Made by a program: the position numbers and the translations under genes
In this document: piece after piece, positions 51,316 through 60,832 of the stretch
Layout of the letters: every line of letters begins with the position of its first letter
Position numbering within the stretch: the first letter of the stretch is position 1
From: Lutibacter oricola
Lineage (GTDB): Bacteria > Bacteroidota > Bacteroidia > Flavobacteriales > Flavobacteriaceae
NCBI RefSeq assembly: GCF_900106565.1
Contig: NZ_FNNJ01000001.1
Coordinates: 186,001-250,000 of the forward strand
DNA: 64,000 nucleotides
Direction of reading: 5' to 3'
The notes under the pieces: generated by a model
The model's database searches: none
Seen by the model: only the letters and a program-made list of their open reading frames with translations
What the model was told of the DNA's origin: nothing

Positions 51316-51993
51316 ATGGATTTTAGCGAGCTAAAAGAAGCAGTTTTAATTGGATTTTTCTTGGCCTTTATGATAGGCCCTGTTTTTTTTATGCTTATTC
51401 AAACCAGTATAATTAAAGGAGCAAGGGCAGCAATTGCATTCGATTTTGGCGTAATATTAGGCGATGTTGTATTTATTTTAATGGCTTATTACGGAAGTAA
51501 AAGTTTGTTAGAACGAATAAAAGACGATCCTAGAATGTTTTATATTGGAGGGTTAATTTTATTAATTTATGGTATTATTACCTATTTAGATAAAAGTCAA
51601 AAGCGAGTTGTACAAGACGAAACTTTAGTGTTACCCGAAAAAGTGAATTATTTAAGGCTTGGTATAAAAGGTTTTTTATTAAACTTTATTAATGTTGGTG
51701 TTTTAGCTTTTTGGTTAGGAATGATTGTGGTTATTGGTCCTAATTTAGAAATGGACTCTAACAAAATATTCAACTTTTTTACAGTAATATTAGTTAGCTA
51801 TTTTATAACAGATATAGGAAAAATTGTGTTGGCTAAGCAATTAAAAAAGAAACTAACACCAGCAGTTATTTATAAAATAAAAAGAGGAATGGGAGTGTTA
51901 CTTATGATTTTTGGAATTGCACTTATTTTAAAAGGTTTTTTACCTAAACAAAAACTAAATTTTAAAAATGTAATTGAACAGGTAGAACATTAA
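51316..51993 (+). CDS. LysE family translocator
   Basis: A 225-residue membrane protein with about six helices. It begins with AVLIGFFLAFMIGPVFFMLI and GARAAIAFDFGVILGDVVFI, the LysE/RhtB-family signature of amino acid exporters. YIGGLILLIYGI and GVLLMIFGIALILKG are further typical helices. The substrate is unknown. The gene is closed by a strong bidirectional terminator. Confidence 0.88.
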   Translation: MDFSELKEAVLIGFFLAFMIGPVFFMLIQTSIIKGARAAIAFDFGVILGDVVFILMAYYGSKSLLERIKDDPRMFYIGGLILLIYGIITYLDKSQKRVVQDETLVLPEKVNYLRLGIKGFLLNFINVGVLAFWLGMIVVIGPNLEMDSNKIFNFFTVILVSYFITDIGKIVLAKQLKKKLTPAVIYKIKRGMGVLLMIFGIALILKGFLPKQKLNFKNVIEQVEH

Positions 51994-52012
51994 TTCAATT
52001 TTAAAGAATAAT

Positions 52013-52050
52013 AAAAAAGGAGCCTACTAAATTTAGTAGGCTCCTTTTTT
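52013..52050. terminator. Bidirectional intrinsic terminator
   Basis: AAAAAAGGAGCCTACTAAA and TTTAGTAGGCTCCTTTTTT form an unbroken palindrome between the convergent LysE and APC permease genes, with T runs on both strands. The centre AAATTT must open into a small loop. Confidence 0.92.
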
Positions 52051-53819
52051 TATATAATTAATCTAACTCCTCCTAGTTCTTCAATCTTGTATGGAAATTT
52101 ATCGCTTGGAGACCCAATAAACATAAAGTTAATTGGTATTTTCCATTTCTTAGAAAGCTCTTTAATTAATTTAGGGCTGAATTGACCTTCAATTATTAAA
52201 AATTCAATTGTTATTTCAGGGTATTCTTTACCTAGAAACTCAATTTCCATAGGTAAATTTGGAGGTATTACTTCATCTTTACCATGTGCTAAAACAATTT
52301 TAATTTTTTTGGTATGCTCATTTTTTATAATGTATAGCATAACTTTATTTAAGGTAGCAATATTATCTCCTTTAGTAAAAAACACAAATTCTTGAGAGTT
52401 AATTTTGTCTATAGTTTTTATTATTTTTTTATCCATTTTTAAAACCAAACTTCTTACAGGATCAAATATGGTGTGCATTGCATTTAGTAAAAACTTAAGT
52501 ATTAAAGTTCTGTTTAGCATAAATGCAACAAATATAATTGAAGGTATAAAATAATCTAAAAACACTACTAAATTACTTGGAGCGTCGCCTTCAGTTTTCA
52601 TAGTAATGTTTCCAATTAGTGCAATAACTACAGCTGATATTGCAATAAAAATTGATAACCAAGAAGCAACTTCTGGTCTTGGTAACGATTTTCGTTTTAC
52701 CTTCAACAAAATATTACCAATTCCAAATAATGCCATTACAGATAAAAATGAAATGGTGTAAACACCAGCTAATAATTTTACATCTCCATTGGTTATTAGA
52801 AGTACTGAAACCGATAAAAAGAAAAACATTAAAATAATTCTGTATGAGCTTCCTCTAGAACTTTTCTTCAAGAAAAATTGAGGCATAATTCTATCTAAAG
52901 TCATTCGTTCTAATAAACCAGATACACCCACAAAACTTGTTAAAACGGCTCCACTTAATACTAAAAATGCATCAACAGCAATTAAAGTAGCAACCCATTT
53001 TCCACCAACATAATGCCCCATTTCAATAAGTAAGGTGTTTTGAAATTCGCTGCTTTGTAATACTGGAATTGCAAATAAAGCCAATGCTAAAACAGCCATT
53101 AATGGATTTATTATACTTACAATTGCCCACATATTTCTCAGGGTTTTTGGAAAAACACCTTTTTGTTGTTCTTCAACAAAGTTTGCCGAACTCTCAAAAC
53201 CAGAAACTCCTAGCATTGAAGCTGCAAAACCTAAAAATATAGCGTTGCTAATACTTCCATTTGTAACCGGAGCATTCCAGTTTTCAATAAACATTGAACT
53301 ACCGTTTTGTAATAAGAAATAGAAAATGAAACTAGCTAAAATAAATAATGATGATAAGTGAAAAATAAATATTCCAATGGCAACTTTAGAAGATTCTGTA
53401 ATACCACCAATAGTTAATACGGCAAAAAATGCCAACAAAACTATAGTTGAAATTATAATTGGCATGGCAGGTATTAAATGATGTAAATAATGAATTGCTT
53501 CATTTGCTGAAATTACTGCTGTTGCCATATACGATAGTAGTGTAAGTGTAGCGGCAAAAGATGCCATTCCTTTACTAGTTGTATTTAATAATGCATTGTA
53601 TGCACCACCGTTTAATGGTAAAGCACCTACAACTTCGCCATAAATTTTCCTAAATAAAAATAATACTAATGATACTATTAGTAAAGTAATCCAAGCGTAT
53701 TGGCCTGCAAAAGCAATGGCTAATGCAGATACGTATAATACAGACGAACTAATGTCGTTTCCAGAAATAGCCGTAGAGGCTAACTCGTTTAGCTTTTTGT
53801 GAATTTTGTTAGTTTCCAC
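52050..53819 (-). CDS. APC superfamily amino acid permease
   Basis: A 589-residue protein. About 12 membrane helices span residues 25-430, with GNDISSSVLYVSALA at the substrate-binding helix 1 and GVSGFESSANFVEEQQKGVFPKTLRN as an APC signature. A C-terminal soluble domain follows at about 440-589 (FVFFTKGDNIATLNKVMLYI, IEFLIIEGQFSPKLI), probably regulatory. The substrate cannot be told from sequence. It ends at the convergent terminator. Confidence 0.88.
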   Translation of the reverse strand: METNKIHKKLNELASTAISGNDISSSVLYVSALAIAFAGQYAWITLLIVSLVLFLFRKIYGEVVGALPLNGGAYNALLNTTSKGMASFAATLTLLSYMATAVISANEAIHYLHHLIPAMPIIISTIVLLAFFAVLTIGGITESSKVAIGIFIFHLSSLFILASFIFYFLLQNGSSMFIENWNAPVTNGSISNAIFLGFAASMLGVSGFESSANFVEEQQKGVFPKTLRNMWAIVSIINPLMAVLALALFAIPVLQSSEFQNTLLIEMGHYVGGKWVATLIAVDAFLVLSGAVLTSFVGVSGLLERMTLDRIMPQFFLKKSSRGSSYRIILMFFFLSVSVLLITNGDVKLLAGVYTISFLSVMALFGIGNILLKVKRKSLPRPEVASWLSIFIAISAVVIALIGNITMKTEGDAPSNLVVFLDYFIPSIIFVAFMLNRTLILKFLLNAMHTIFDPVRSLVLKMDKKIIKTIDKINSQEFVFFTKGDNIATLNKVMLYIIKNEHTKKIKIVLAHGKDEVIPPNLPMEIEFLGKEYPEITIEFLIIEGQFSPKLIKELSKKWKIPINFMFIGSPSDKFPYKIEELGGVRLII

Positions 53820-53849
53820 TTTTTCAATAAATTTTAAATTTTGAGATAA

Positions 53850-53876
53850 AAAAACCTCGCAGTTTGCGAGGTTTTT
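53850..53876. terminator. Intrinsic terminator after aspS
   Basis: AAAAACCTCGC and GCGAGGTTTTT form a perfect 11-bp stem with a 5-nt loop, just past the aspS stop codon. It is G+C-rich in the core and acts on both strands. Confidence 0.9.
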
Positions 53877-53887
53877 AATTTTTGTTG

Positions 53888-55636
53888 TTATAAACTTAAT
53901 TTTAAGTTTAGTTCTTTAAGTTGTTCATCATCAATGTTTGATGGGGCGTCAATCATAACGTCTCGTCCACTGTTGTTTTTTGGGAATGCAATAAAATCTC
54001 TAATAGTTTCTTGTCCACCTAAAATAGCAACAAGTCTATCTAATCCAAAAGCTAAACCACCGTGTGGAGGCGCACCGTATTCAAAAGCATTCATTAAAAA
54101 ACCAAATTGTTCTTTAGCTTCTTCAGGCGTAAATCCTAAATGATCAAACATTAAGGCTTGTGTTTCTTTATCGTGAATTCTAATAGATCCACCACCAATT
54201 TCGTTTCCATTTAAAACTAAATCGTAAGCATTAGCTCTTACTTTTCCAGGGTCTGTATCTAACATAGCCATATCTTCTGGTTTTGGCGATGTAAACGGAT
54301 GGTGCATTGCGTGGTAACGCTCAGTATCTTCATCCCATTCTAATAATGGAAAATCAACTACCCATAACGGAGCAAATACTTTAGGGTCGCGTAAACCTAA
54401 ACGTTCTGCTAATTCCATACGTAAAGCACTTAACTGCGCTCTTACTTTATCAGCAACACCACTTAAAACACAAATTAAATCTCCAGGTTTAGCTCCAGTA
54501 GTTTCAGCCCATTTAGCTAAATCTTCTTGATCGTAAAATTTATCTACAGACGATTTAAAACTACCATCTTCATTACATTTTACATATACCATACCTAAAG
54601 CACCAACTTGCGGACGCTTTACCCAATCAATTAACTTGTCAATTTCTTTACGCGTATAACTAGCTCCACCAGGAACAGCAATACCAACAACTAATTCAGC
54701 ATTGTTAAAAACACCAAATTCTTTATGTTGTGCAACTTCGTTTAATTCGCCAAACTCCATTCCAAATCTAATATCTGGCTTGTCGTTTCCGTATTTTTTC
54801 ATTGCAACATCGTATGTCATACGTGGAAAATCTGCAATTTCAACACCGTTAACTTCTTTTAGTAAGTGACGTGTTAAACCTTCAAACGTATTTAAAATAT
54901 CTTCTTGCTCAACAAACGCCATTTCACAGTCAATTTGTGTAAATTCTGGTTGTCTGTCGGCACGTAAATCTTCATCTCTAAAGCATTTTACAATCTGAAA
55001 ATACTTATCCATTCCACCAACCATTAACAATTGTTTAAATGTTTGAGGCGATTGTGGTAAAGCATAAAATTGACCTTCGTTCATTCTACTTGGCACAACA
55101 AAATCACGAGCACCTTCAGGCGTAGATTTAATTAAAACCGGAGTTTCAACTTCAATAAACTCTTTGTCAGATAGATATTTTCTAACTTCAATAGCAACTT
55201 TATGACGGAAAATTAAACTTTCCTTCACTGGGTTTCTTCTAATATCCAAATAACGATATTTCATACGTAATTCATCACCACCATCAGTTTCGTCTTCAAT
55301 AGTAAAAGGAGGTGTTAAAGATTCGTTTAAAATAGCTAGTTCTTTCACTAAAATTTCAACCTCACCAGTAGCAATGTTATCATTTTTAGAAACACGCTCA
55401 ATTACTTCACCTTTTACTTGTATAACAAACTCTCTACCTAAAGTTTTTGCTTTTTCTACTATATCTTTTGGAGTACGTTCTTCATCAAAAATAAGTTGCG
55501 TAATACCGTATCGGTCACGTAAATCAACCCAAATCATAAATCCTTTATCGCGCGTTTTTTGCACCCAACCTGCCAACGTAACTTCTTGGCCAACATTTGT
55601 TAATCGTAATTCTCCGTTTGAATGTGTTCTATACAT
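53888..55636 (-). CDS. aspS: Aspartyl-tRNA synthetase
   Basis: A 582-residue class II aminoacyl-tRNA synthetase. N-terminal OB fold: [20 protein letters not shown]. Motif 2 is in [20 protein letters not shown]. Motif 3 is in [17 protein letters not shown]. The long bacterial insertion domain lies between. The length is standard. The start is the ATG at 55636, with a -7 element 22 bp upstream. Confidence 0.97.
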   Translation of the reverse strand: MYRTHSNGELRLTNVGQEVTLAGWVQKTRDKGFMIWVDLRDRYGITQLIFDEERTPKDIVEKAKTLGREFVIQVKGEVIERVSKNDNIATGEVEILVKELAILNESLTPPFTIEDETDGGDELRMKYRYLDIRRNPVKESLIFRHKVAIEVRKYLSDKEFIEVETPVLIKSTPEGARDFVVPSRMNEGQFYALPQSPQTFKQLLMVGGMDKYFQIVKCFRDEDLRADRQPEFTQIDCEMAFVEQEDILNTFEGLTRHLLKEVNGVEIADFPRMTYDVAMKKYGNDKPDIRFGMEFGELNEVAQHKEFGVFNNAELVVGIAVPGGASYTRKEIDKLIDWVKRPQVGALGMVYVKCNEDGSFKSSVDKFYDQEDLAKWAETTGAKPGDLICVLSGVADKVRAQLSALRMELAERLGLRDPKVFAPLWVVDFPLLEWDEDTERYHAMHHPFTSPKPEDMAMLDTDPGKVRANAYDLVLNGNEIGGGSIRIHDKETQALMFDHLGFTPEEAKEQFGFLMNAFEYGAPPHGGLAFGLDRLVAILGGQETIRDFIAFPKNNSGRDVMIDAPSNIDDEQLKELNLKLSL

Positions 55637-55658
55637 TTTCTAAATTTTTAAGAAAGTG

Positions 55659-55666
55659 CAAATTTA
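55659..55666 (-). promoter_or_regulatory. -7 element of aspS
   Basis: TAAATTTG on the minus strand matches TAnnTTTG, 22 bp upstream of the start codon. Confidence 0.5.
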
Positions 55667-55707
55667 GGTAATTAAACAATAGTATTTTATGTTATGCATA
55701 ATTTTTT

Positions 55708-55808
55708 GGGCGTTCCATTTGCTTTGGCAAATGTCAGGCTTTCGCTACTCGCTTTTTTTTGCTCCAAAAATCAAAAAAAGAGCTTAAACAAAAGCTCAAT
55801 CCTTAACG
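55708..55808. repeat. Dispersed intergenic repeat (GGGCGTTCC type)
   Basis: The sequence from GGGCGTTCC through CAGGCTTTCGCTACTCGC and GCTCC followed by A-rich DNA resembles a repeat I know from many Bacteroidota genomes (GGGCGTT...GGCTTTCGC). It contains the small hairpin CATTTGC/GCAAATG (55716-55733). It is richer in G+C than the surrounding intergenic DNA. Confidence 0.6.
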
Positions 55809-55899
55809 CAAAAAGACTTATAACTGCGTTTTTGTTGTAAAATAAAGTTAAATATTGCAAAGTGTAACAATCAAATTAGCAACAACAATTAAATAGTAG

Positions 55900-55907
55900 T
55901 AGTTTTG
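55900..55907 (+). promoter_or_regulatory. -7 element of the long-chain acyl-CoA ligase gene
   Basis: TAGTTTTG matches TAnnTTTG, 52 bp upstream of the ATG at 55960. Confidence 0.45.
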
Positions 55908-55959
55908 TGAGCTTTGAATTAGGTAATTTGTATATTGCAATTTAGAAACTTAACCGCTC

Positions 55960-57759
55960 ATGAGTTACAAACATATAGGTCTTGAAATTAAGAATAACGT
56001 CTCAAGAATTCAAGATAAAAGTGCCATTCATTACAAAGATACTTCAACAAATAAATGGGTTGGAATCTCTTGGAATAGTTTTGGAGATCAAATTAAAAAA
56101 GTATCAAAAGCATTACTAAATTTTGGAATTAAAGAGCAAGATAACATTGCTATTTTTGCACAAAATATGCCCGAATGGATTATTGCAGATTTAGCAATAA
56201 TGAGTATTAGAGCAGTAACTGTACCTGTTTATGCTACCAATTCTAAAAAAGAAACCGAGTATATTGTTAATGATGCCGAGGTAAGCGTAATTTTTGTTGG
56301 CGATCAAGAAGAATTCGATAAGGTTGAAGAAATTTGTGAAACAAATCAATTTTTAAAATTAATTGTAGCACTAACACCAACGGTAGATTTAAGAAACCAT
56401 TCTAATGCAGTTTATTTTAACCATTTTATGCAACAAGATTTTGCAGAAACAGTTGAAATTGAACGTCAAAAAAGAGAATATGAGCTTTCTAAAAACGATT
56501 TAGCGAGTATTATTTATACTTCAGGAACTACTGGAGAGCCAAAAGGAGTTATGTTAGATCATAACAATTTTGCAACTTCGCTAAAAGCACACGATTTTGA
56601 ATTAGATGTAGACGAAACAGATTCATCTCTTAGTTTTTTACCGTTAAGTCATATTTACGAACGTAGCTGGGTGTTTTTCTGTTTACACGTAGGTATGGAG
56701 GTTTATTTTAACCAAGACCCTAAAAAAATAGCAGATGTTTTAAAAGAGGTAAAACCAACAGTAATGTGTACGGTACCTCGTATTTTCGAAAAAATATTTT
56801 CAGCAATTCAAGAAAAAAGAAAAGAAGCCTCACCAACTAAAATGAAAATGGCTAGTTGGGCTTTAGGTATTGGAAATAAATATCATAATAACCATAGACG
56901 ACTTGATAAAAAAGTTCCATTAGGATTAAAAATGAAATTTAAAATTGCCGACAAATTGGTGTTGAGCAAACTTAGAGAAGTTTTTGGAGGTCGAATTAAA
57001 TTTATGCCTTGTGGAGGAGCTCCATTAGCAGCAGATATGGTATCGTTTTTCTATTCTTTTGGTTTAAATATAAAGTGTGGTTACGGTTTAACCGAAACTA
57101 CTGCAACAGTTTCATTGTTTGGTTATAAACATTACGAGTTTAATTCAGCAGGTAAAGCAATTCACGGAACCCAAATTAAAATTGGAGAAAATAATGAGGT
57201 TTTAGTTAAAGGACCTGGAGTAATGCAAGGTTATTATAAAAAACCAGAAGCAACTGCCGAAGTATTTACTAATGATGGCTGGTTTAAAACAGGAGATGCA
57301 GGTAGATTAGATGCTGAAGGAAACCTTGAAATTACCGATAGAATTAAAGATTTAATGAAAACTTCTGGAGGTAAATATATTGCACCTCAAAAACTAGAAA
57401 TGGCATTGGTAAGTGATTCATTTATCGAGCAAATTGCAGTAATTGGAGATCAGCAAAAGTATGTAACAGCCCTAGCGGTTCCTAGTTTTGAAAATATTAA
57501 AAAATATGCTGACGAGCACAGTATAAGCTTTAAAGATGTTGAAGAATTAATTAATCATAACCAAATTAAGGATATGTTTGAAAAACGTTTTGAAGAGCTA
57601 CAACAAGAGTTTTCTAAGTTCGAAAAAATTAAAAAGTTTACGTTATTACCAAAAGAGTTTAGTATTGAAGCTGGTGAAATTACAGCTACGCTTAAGTTAA
57701 AACGTAAAGTAATTCAGAAAAAATACAAAGAGCTAATTGATAAAATGTATAAAGATTAA
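55960..57759 (+). CDS. Long-chain fatty acid-CoA ligase (AMP-forming)
   Basis: A 599-residue ANL enzyme activating fatty acids to acyl-CoA. The AMP-binding P-loop is IIYTSGTTGEPKGVMLDHNN. SFLPLSHIYERSW is the FadD15-type linker motif. CGYGLTETTATVSLF and GWFKTGDAGRLDAEGNLEIT are the A5 and A7 motifs. The final Lys region is KDLMKTSGGKYIAPQKLE. The length is typical of FadD15-like eukaryotic-style ligases. A radical SAM gene follows after 65 bp. Confidence 0.93.
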   Translation: MSYKHIGLEIKNNVSRIQDKSAIHYKDTSTNKWVGISWNSFGDQIKKVSKALLNFGIKEQDNIAIFAQNMPEWIIADLAIMSIRAVTVPVYATNSKKETEYIVNDAEVSVIFVGDQEEFDKVEEICETNQFLKLIVALTPTVDLRNHSNAVYFNHFMQQDFAETVEIERQKREYELSKNDLASIIYTSGTTGEPKGVMLDHNNFATSLKAHDFELDVDETDSSLSFLPLSHIYERSWVFFCLHVGMEVYFNQDPKKIADVLKEVKPTVMCTVPRIFEKIFSAIQEKRKEASPTKMKMASWALGIGNKYHNNHRRLDKKVPLGLKMKFKIADKLVLSKLREVFGGRIKFMPCGGAPLAADMVSFFYSFGLNIKCGYGLTETTATVSLFGYKHYEFNSAGKAIHGTQIKIGENNEVLVKGPGVMQGYYKKPEATAEVFTNDGWFKTGDAGRLDAEGNLEITDRIKDLMKTSGGKYIAPQKLEMALVSDSFIEQIAVIGDQQKYVTALAVPSFENIKKYADEHSISFKDVEELINHNQIKDMFEKRFEELQQEFSKFEKIKKFTLLPKEFSIEAGEITATLKLKRKVIQKKYKELIDKMYKD

Positions 57760-57824
57760 ACGAATTTTAAACGAGTTATAATTAGATTTTGTTATAGCTA
57801 ATACGAATAGAGTTTTAAATTAAA

Positions 57825-58913
57825 ATGAATAAAAGAAGGTTAAAAAAGGCTTTAAGAAGAATTAAATATTTACCTAGAAATAAATATCTAGTATTGTATT
57901 TAATAAATAAAGTAAAGCATTTTTATTTTAAAATAACAAAATCTCATAAAGTAGCATATCCTTCAACAATAATGTTGGAACTTACTAACCTTTGTAATTT
58001 AGCATGTACAACTTGTCCTAGAGAATACACCTACGGTAAACAAATGAATACTGGGTTAATGGATATTAACCAAGCAAAAAAAATAATAGATCAACTTTGG
58101 CCTTATTTAGATTCTATTGGATTAACAGGAATGGGTGAAACCTTTATGTATAACGAAATTGAAGAAGTTGTAGATTATATTAAAAGAAAAAATAAAGGAA
58201 TAATTATTTCGGTTTCAACCAATGCAGTTTTACCTTCATTTATAAAAAGAGCTTCAAAAATTATTAACAAAATAGATACTGTTCAAATATCTATTGATGG
58301 TTTAAATGAAGTGTATGAGAAAATTAGATTGAATGCCACTTTTTCTAAATTAGATGAAAATTTAAGAAAACTAAAAGAGTTGTGTAAAGGTTCTAACACA
58401 ACATTAATGTTGAATATGGTTGTTACTAAAGAAAACTATTTTCAAATGCCGAATTTAGTTGATTATGCAGATGAAGTAGGTATTGACTTTTTAGATTTTA
58501 CCTTGTTCAACTTAGCGTCAGTAACTAATATAGATAGATCCTATTATCAATTTTATAAATCTAAAGAGTTTTTAGAAGCACTTGGGCTTTTAGAAGATAA
58601 AATTAAAAATAAACCGAGTGTTTATGTAACAAACAGGAATTTTAAAACAGATAATGGTTTTAAAAAATGTATTTTTCCTTGGTCTCATTTTTATGTTTCT
58701 TGGGATGGGTATGTGCCACCTTGTTGTGCAAAACCATTTCCTAAAGAGTTAAATTTTGGAAATGTATTTAATAAAAACATTATGAGCATTCTTAACAATA
58801 AATCTATGATTGATTGGAGAAAACTTTGGTTTAAAAATGAAACTCCAAATTTTTGTGATAAATGCCATTTAATAGATATTGAGCCTGTAAAAAAATCTAC
58901 AGAGAATAGTTAA
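57825..58913 (+). CDS. Radical SAM/SPASM domain protein
   Basis: A 362-residue Fe-S enzyme. The radical SAM cluster is CNLACTTC (CxxxCxxC) near residue 60, followed by GLTGMGETFMYNEIEEVVD. The SPASM-type C-terminal Cys set includes CIFPWSHFYVSWDGYVPPCC and CDKCHLID near the end. No peptide substrate gene or maturase partner is visible nearby, so its substrate is unknown. The N-terminal 50 residues are basic (KRRLKKALRRIKYL). Confidence 0.88.
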   Translation: MNKRRLKKALRRIKYLPRNKYLVLYLINKVKHFYFKITKSHKVAYPSTIMLELTNLCNLACTTCPREYTYGKQMNTGLMDINQAKKIIDQLWPYLDSIGLTGMGETFMYNEIEEVVDYIKRKNKGIIISVSTNAVLPSFIKRASKIINKIDTVQISIDGLNEVYEKIRLNATFSKLDENLRKLKELCKGSNTTLMLNMVVTKENYFQMPNLVDYADEVGIDFLDFTLFNLASVTNIDRSYYQFYKSKEFLEALGLLEDKIKNKPSVYVTNRNFKTDNGFKKCIFPWSHFYVSWDGYVPPCCAKPFPKELNFGNVFNKNIMSILNNKSMIDWRKLWFKNETPNFCDKCHLIDIEPVKKSTENS

Positions 58914-58939
58914 TTAGAAGTTTTTAAAAGTAAAATAAT

Positions 58940-59620
58940 TTGGAAGCAAAACTTTATTTAGTGCCAACACCTATTGGAAATTTAGATGATATGACTTTTA
59001 GAGCCATAAAGGTTTTAAAAGACGTAGATTTAATTTTGGCCGAAGACACGCGTACTAGTGGAAAATTATTAAAACATTTTGAAATTTCTACACATATGCA
59101 TAGCCACCATATGCACAATGAGCATAAAACGGTAGCTAACATAGTACAACGTATTAAAAGCGGAGAATCTGTAGCATTAATATCAGATGCTGGTACACCT
59201 GCAATTTCCGATCCTGGATTTTTGCTTAGTAGAGCTTGTTTAGAAAGTAATATTGAAATTGAATGTTTACCTGGTGCAACGGCTTTTGTGCCTGCGTTGG
59301 TAAATAGTGGTTTGCCAAATGATAAATTTGTGTTTGAAGGTTTTTTACCAGTAAAAAAAGGACGACAAACACGATTTTTATTTTTAGCTGAAGAAACCAG
59401 AACAATGATTTTTTATGAATCGCCTCATAAACTATTAAAAACCTTAAAAAGTTTTACTGAATATTTTGGTGAAAACCGTCAAATTTCTGTTTCGCGAGAG
59501 CTTACAAAACTATACGAAGAAACAGTTAGAGGAACCGTTACAGAGGTAACAGCTCACTTTACAAAAAAGGCACCAAAAGGTGAGTTTGTAATTGTAGTAG
59601 CAGGTAAAAGCTCCAAATAA
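58940..59620 (+). CDS. rsmI: 16S rRNA 2'-O-methyltransferase RsmI
   Basis: A 226-residue SAM-dependent enzyme methylating C1402 of 16S rRNA. Tetrapyrrole-methylase fold motifs: LYLVPTPIGNLDDMTFRAI, LAEDTRTSGKLLKHF, ALISDAGTPAISDPGFLL and ECLPGATAFVPAL. It starts with TTG at 58940, which gives the standard N-terminus. It is followed by a GNAT gene after 32 bp. Confidence 0.95.
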   Translation: MEAKLYLVPTPIGNLDDMTFRAIKVLKDVDLILAEDTRTSGKLLKHFEISTHMHSHHMHNEHKTVANIVQRIKSGESVALISDAGTPAISDPGFLLSRACLESNIEIECLPGATAFVPALVNSGLPNDKFVFEGFLPVKKGRQTRFLFLAEETRTMIFYESPHKLLKTLKSFTEYFGENRQISVSRELTKLYEETVRGTVTEVTAHFTKKAPKGEFVIVVAGKSSK

Positions 59621-59652
59621 ATAACTGTTATTCTTAATTTAAAAAATCTAAT

Positions 59653-60234
59653 TTGAGAATAGCCAACTACACCGATAAAAATTTAGTAGCTGAAATATTA
59701 GTTTCGGCATTTTTACCATTAAAAGGTGAAAACTCAATTAATCTTGTTGTAAAACAAGATGAAAAAAGAGTTGAGCGAATGAAAATTTTAATGGAATACC
59801 TTTTTGAAAAAGCCTTTAATTTTGGTGAAATTTATATTTCAAATAACGATCAGGCGTGTATACTTTTATCTTTTCCATACACCGAAAAAACAACGTTAAA
59901 AACCATATGTTTAGATTTTAAATTAGCGAATAAATGCATTGGATTTAATCGTGTTTTTAAGGTTTTAAAACGCCAGCAAAAAGTAAAACATAATTATCCA
60001 AAAGGTAAATATATAATTCCTTTAATTATGGGTGTTACAAATGAATGCAAGGGAAATGGAACTGCAGCTCGTTTAATGCTAGAAGTTAAAAACTACCATA
60101 AGAAAAATAAATTACCAGTAATTGTAGATGCGGCTTCAAAAAAGAATGTAAAATTGTATCAGAAATTTGGGTTTAAAGTTTTTAAAGAAGACAAATCGTT
60201 AGGTTTTCCTATTTGCTTTTTAAGGTTGAATTAG
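59653..60234 (+). CDS. GNAT family N-acetyltransferase
   Basis: A 193-residue acetyltransferase with the acetyl-CoA motif in MGVTNECKGNGTAARLMLEV (the Q/R-x-x-G-x-G/A region) and VKLYQKFGFKVFKED near the C-terminus. The N-terminus RIANYTDKNLVAEILVSAF is the usual first helix. It starts TTG. The substrate is unknown. It may be cotranscribed with rsmI. Confidence 0.85.
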   Translation: MRIANYTDKNLVAEILVSAFLPLKGENSINLVVKQDEKRVERMKILMEYLFEKAFNFGEIYISNNDQACILLSFPYTEKTTLKTICLDFKLANKCIGFNRVFKVLKRQQKVKHNYPKGKYIIPLIMGVTNECKGNGTAARLMLEVKNYHKKNKLPVIVDAASKKNVKLYQKFGFKVFKEDKSLGFPICFLRLN

Positions 60235-60237
60235 TAG

Positions 60238-60257
60238 ATTCCTGCCTACGCAGGAAT
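60238..60257. repeat. Short intergenic hairpin repeat
   Basis: ATTCCTGC and GCAGGAAT are perfect 8-bp arms with a CTAC loop, followed by GAC. The wording (ATTCCTGC...GCAGGAATGAC) is that of a common bacterial intergenic repeat. It starts 3 bp past the GNAT stop codon and directly precedes another repeat copy. Confidence 0.65.
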
Positions 60258-60275
60258 GACAATCAAAGTTAGTAT

Positions 60276-60352
60276 TGTCATTCTGAATGAAGTAAAACGG
60301 AATGAAGAACCTAATTTGTTGTGTGAGATTCTTCGCTATGTTCAGAAAGACA
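60276..60352. repeat. Dispersed intergenic repeat (copy 2)
   Basis: TTGTCATTCTGAATGAAGT at 60276 and AGATTCTTCGCTATGTTCAG at 60326, ending AAAGACA, correspond to the two arms of the repeat at 32471-32548. They pair less perfectly and have a longer loop. It lies between the convergent GNAT and HxlR genes, so it may also work as a terminator. Confidence 0.7.
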
Positions 60353-60359
60353 AAAAAGG

Positions 60360-60686
60360 TTAAATTTTTTCAGCATCAATCATTTTTTCAAATAAAATTC
60401 CACCTCTAAACATTCCTTTTAAATAAGGGTGAATTTCACGACCTAACTCTGTTAAACTATATTCAACCTTTGGTGGAACTTCAGGAAATACTTCTCGGTT
60501 TATTAGTTTATCTTCTTCTAATTCTTTCAGCTGTTTGGTAACCATTCGTTCGCTAATATCTGGTAGTAATTTTACCAATTCGTTGTAACGTTTATTTCCT
60601 TGCGATAAATGTAAAATAATAGTGCTTTTTCGCTTGCCTTTAATCACATTAATAAAAGTATCTATTGGGCAATAACTTTTTTTCAT
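60360..60686 (-). CDS. HxlR family transcriptional regulator
   Basis: A 108-residue winged helix regulator. It opens MKKSYCPIDTFINVIKGKRK, with Cys6 at the position where redox-active HxlR members carry their sensing Cys. KRYNELVKLLPDISERMVTK and QLKELEEDKLINRE follow, then VEYSLTELGREIHPYL. The start at 60686 is preferred because it matches the family's N-terminus. It diverges from the YhdH-like reductase gene, which it probably controls. Confidence 0.88.
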   Translation of the reverse strand: MKKSYCPIDTFINVIKGKRKSTIILHLSQGNKRYNELVKLLPDISERMVTKQLKELEEDKLINREVFPEVPPKVEYSLTELGREIHPYLKGMFRGGILFEKMIDAEKI

Positions 60687-60832
60687 TTTTTTTCGGTGTT
60701 TAAACTTAGGAAATACACAAAACAGCACAAAATGTTCGTTAGTGCATAAATTGTAAGCTCTTGTTTACAATAATTTAATGGTCGAAATTTGTACAAAAAT
60801 AGTAAAACACAGTAATATAAATATTGAATTTT

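Larger units (their letters stand above)
55637..55959. other. 323-bp intergenic region with promoters and repeat
   Basis: It separates the divergent aspS and acyl-CoA ligase genes. It contains the two -7 elements listed separately and the dispersed repeat at 55708-55808. No gene is evident. Confidence 0.6.
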
